This document shows, one piece after another, positions 63,633-64,000 of a stretch of 64,000 bases of DNA. Origin of the DNA: Coturnix japonica (lineage: Eukaryota; Chordata; Aves; Galliformes; Phasianidae); contig NC_029519.1 of NCBI RefSeq assembly GCF_001577835.2, positions 81,398,842 to 81,462,841 of the forward strand. The letters are read 5' to 3'. Made by a program: the position numbers and the translations under genes. Position 1 is the first letter of the stretch. Each line of letters begins with the position of its first letter. The notes under the pieces are model-generated. The model saw only the letters and a list, made by a program, of their open reading frames with translations, ran no database searches and was not told the origin of the DNA.

Positions 63633-64000
63633 GTACTCTTAGAGGTCTTCATTTGACTTGTGGGATGTTGTGATCTTGAATAGACGTGTATGTAAAAACC
63701 AAGTGCCCTATTGCAATTCACATTGTTGTCCAAGCTCTGTTTCTGGTTTTTGTGTATAGAATGAACAGAACTCCTCCAAACACACACAAACTCGTTCATA
63801 AAATGGGATGATGCCAGTGGAAGCCTAACAGCAGGCAAGGTAGGACTTAGCACAACAAGAAAGCCCTGAGAGATCCTACAAGGACAAGCCTGGAAGTGGT
63901 CATTTGCAATATAAAGCTATAAGAAGAGGAGTCTATGGGAGGAAAACAAAGTAGTTTTGTGGCATGTTAATTTTGCACTGTGAGGCACCTGAGCCTGTTC
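63633..64000 (+). other. EXOC6B intron 2, unique sequence
   Basis: Nothing recognised to the window end. Confidence 0.35.

Larger units (their letters stand above)
59649..64000 (+). other. EXOC6B: EXOC6B intron 2 (start)
   Basis: Runs off the window. It holds CR1 copies at 60105-60272 and 63385-63632, a C run and CA run at 61073-61087, an AT-rich stretch at 61265-61300 and a repeat-free AT-rich block at 62850-63120. No further coding exon was found. Confidence 0.85.

Overview
This is bird genomic DNA, most likely a galliform such as chicken, turkey or quail. Genes are split by GT-AG introns, and truncated CR1 LINEs ending in the avian ATTCTRTG-type tail are scattered throughout. Coding exons match four vertebrate genes in the order SFXN5 (+) - EMX1 (-) - SPR (-) - EXOC6B (+). 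As I recall the human map, this is the 2p13.2 order read in the opposite direction. I cannot settle the species from sequence alone. Four single-copy host genes are supported; most other open frames are chance or repeat frames.

Layout. Positions 1-1250 hold the last intron, last coding exon and 3' UTR of SFXN5. A 4.7 kb tail-to-tail intergenic stretch follows, with one AT-rich, homeodomain-motif-rich block (3705-4040). EMX1 lies at about 5930-13625 on the minus strand: three coding exons, 236 codons plus stop, homeodomain split at the usual 44/45 position. Its exon 1 and CpG-rich promoter sit between two long purine tracts (pyrimidine on the sense strand). The EMX1-SPR intergenic region (about 15.2-25.5 kb) holds several compact low-repeat blocks that look like conserved regulatory DNA, including a striking 181/203 bp inverted repeat at 17979-18697. 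SPR (26322-28173, minus) is intact at 268 codons, with a CRE/CCAAT-bearing GC-rich promoter. The 8.5 kb divergent SPR-EXOC6B interval ends in a 3 kb 27-bp minisatellite with two assembly gaps, a few hundred bases before the EXOC6B start codon. EXOC6B exon 1 (36686-36783), a 22.7 kb intron, exon 2 (59483-59648) and the start of intron 2 fill the rest.

The genes do not form a pathway. SFXN5 is a mitochondrial inner-membrane carrier, EMX1 a dorsal forebrain homeodomain factor, SPR makes the last reductions of tetrahydrobiopterin synthesis, and EXOC6B is an exocyst Sec15 subunit. What links them is conserved neighbourhood: the non-repetitive AT-rich islands between EMX1 and SPR and inside EXOC6B intron 1 are candidates for developmental enhancers.

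The strongest unusual signals are the inverted repeat with a nearly invariant 73/71 bp core, a perfect 28-bp palindrome at 45942-45969, the EXOC6B-promoter minisatellite, a dinucleotide repeat lying in frame upstream of the EMX1 start codon, and CR1 tails lodged 18 bp and about 46 bp from coding-exon edges. No RNA gene, CRISPR array, retrovirus or other virus-like element was recognised. Statements about conservation are inferences from motif content, not from an alignment.
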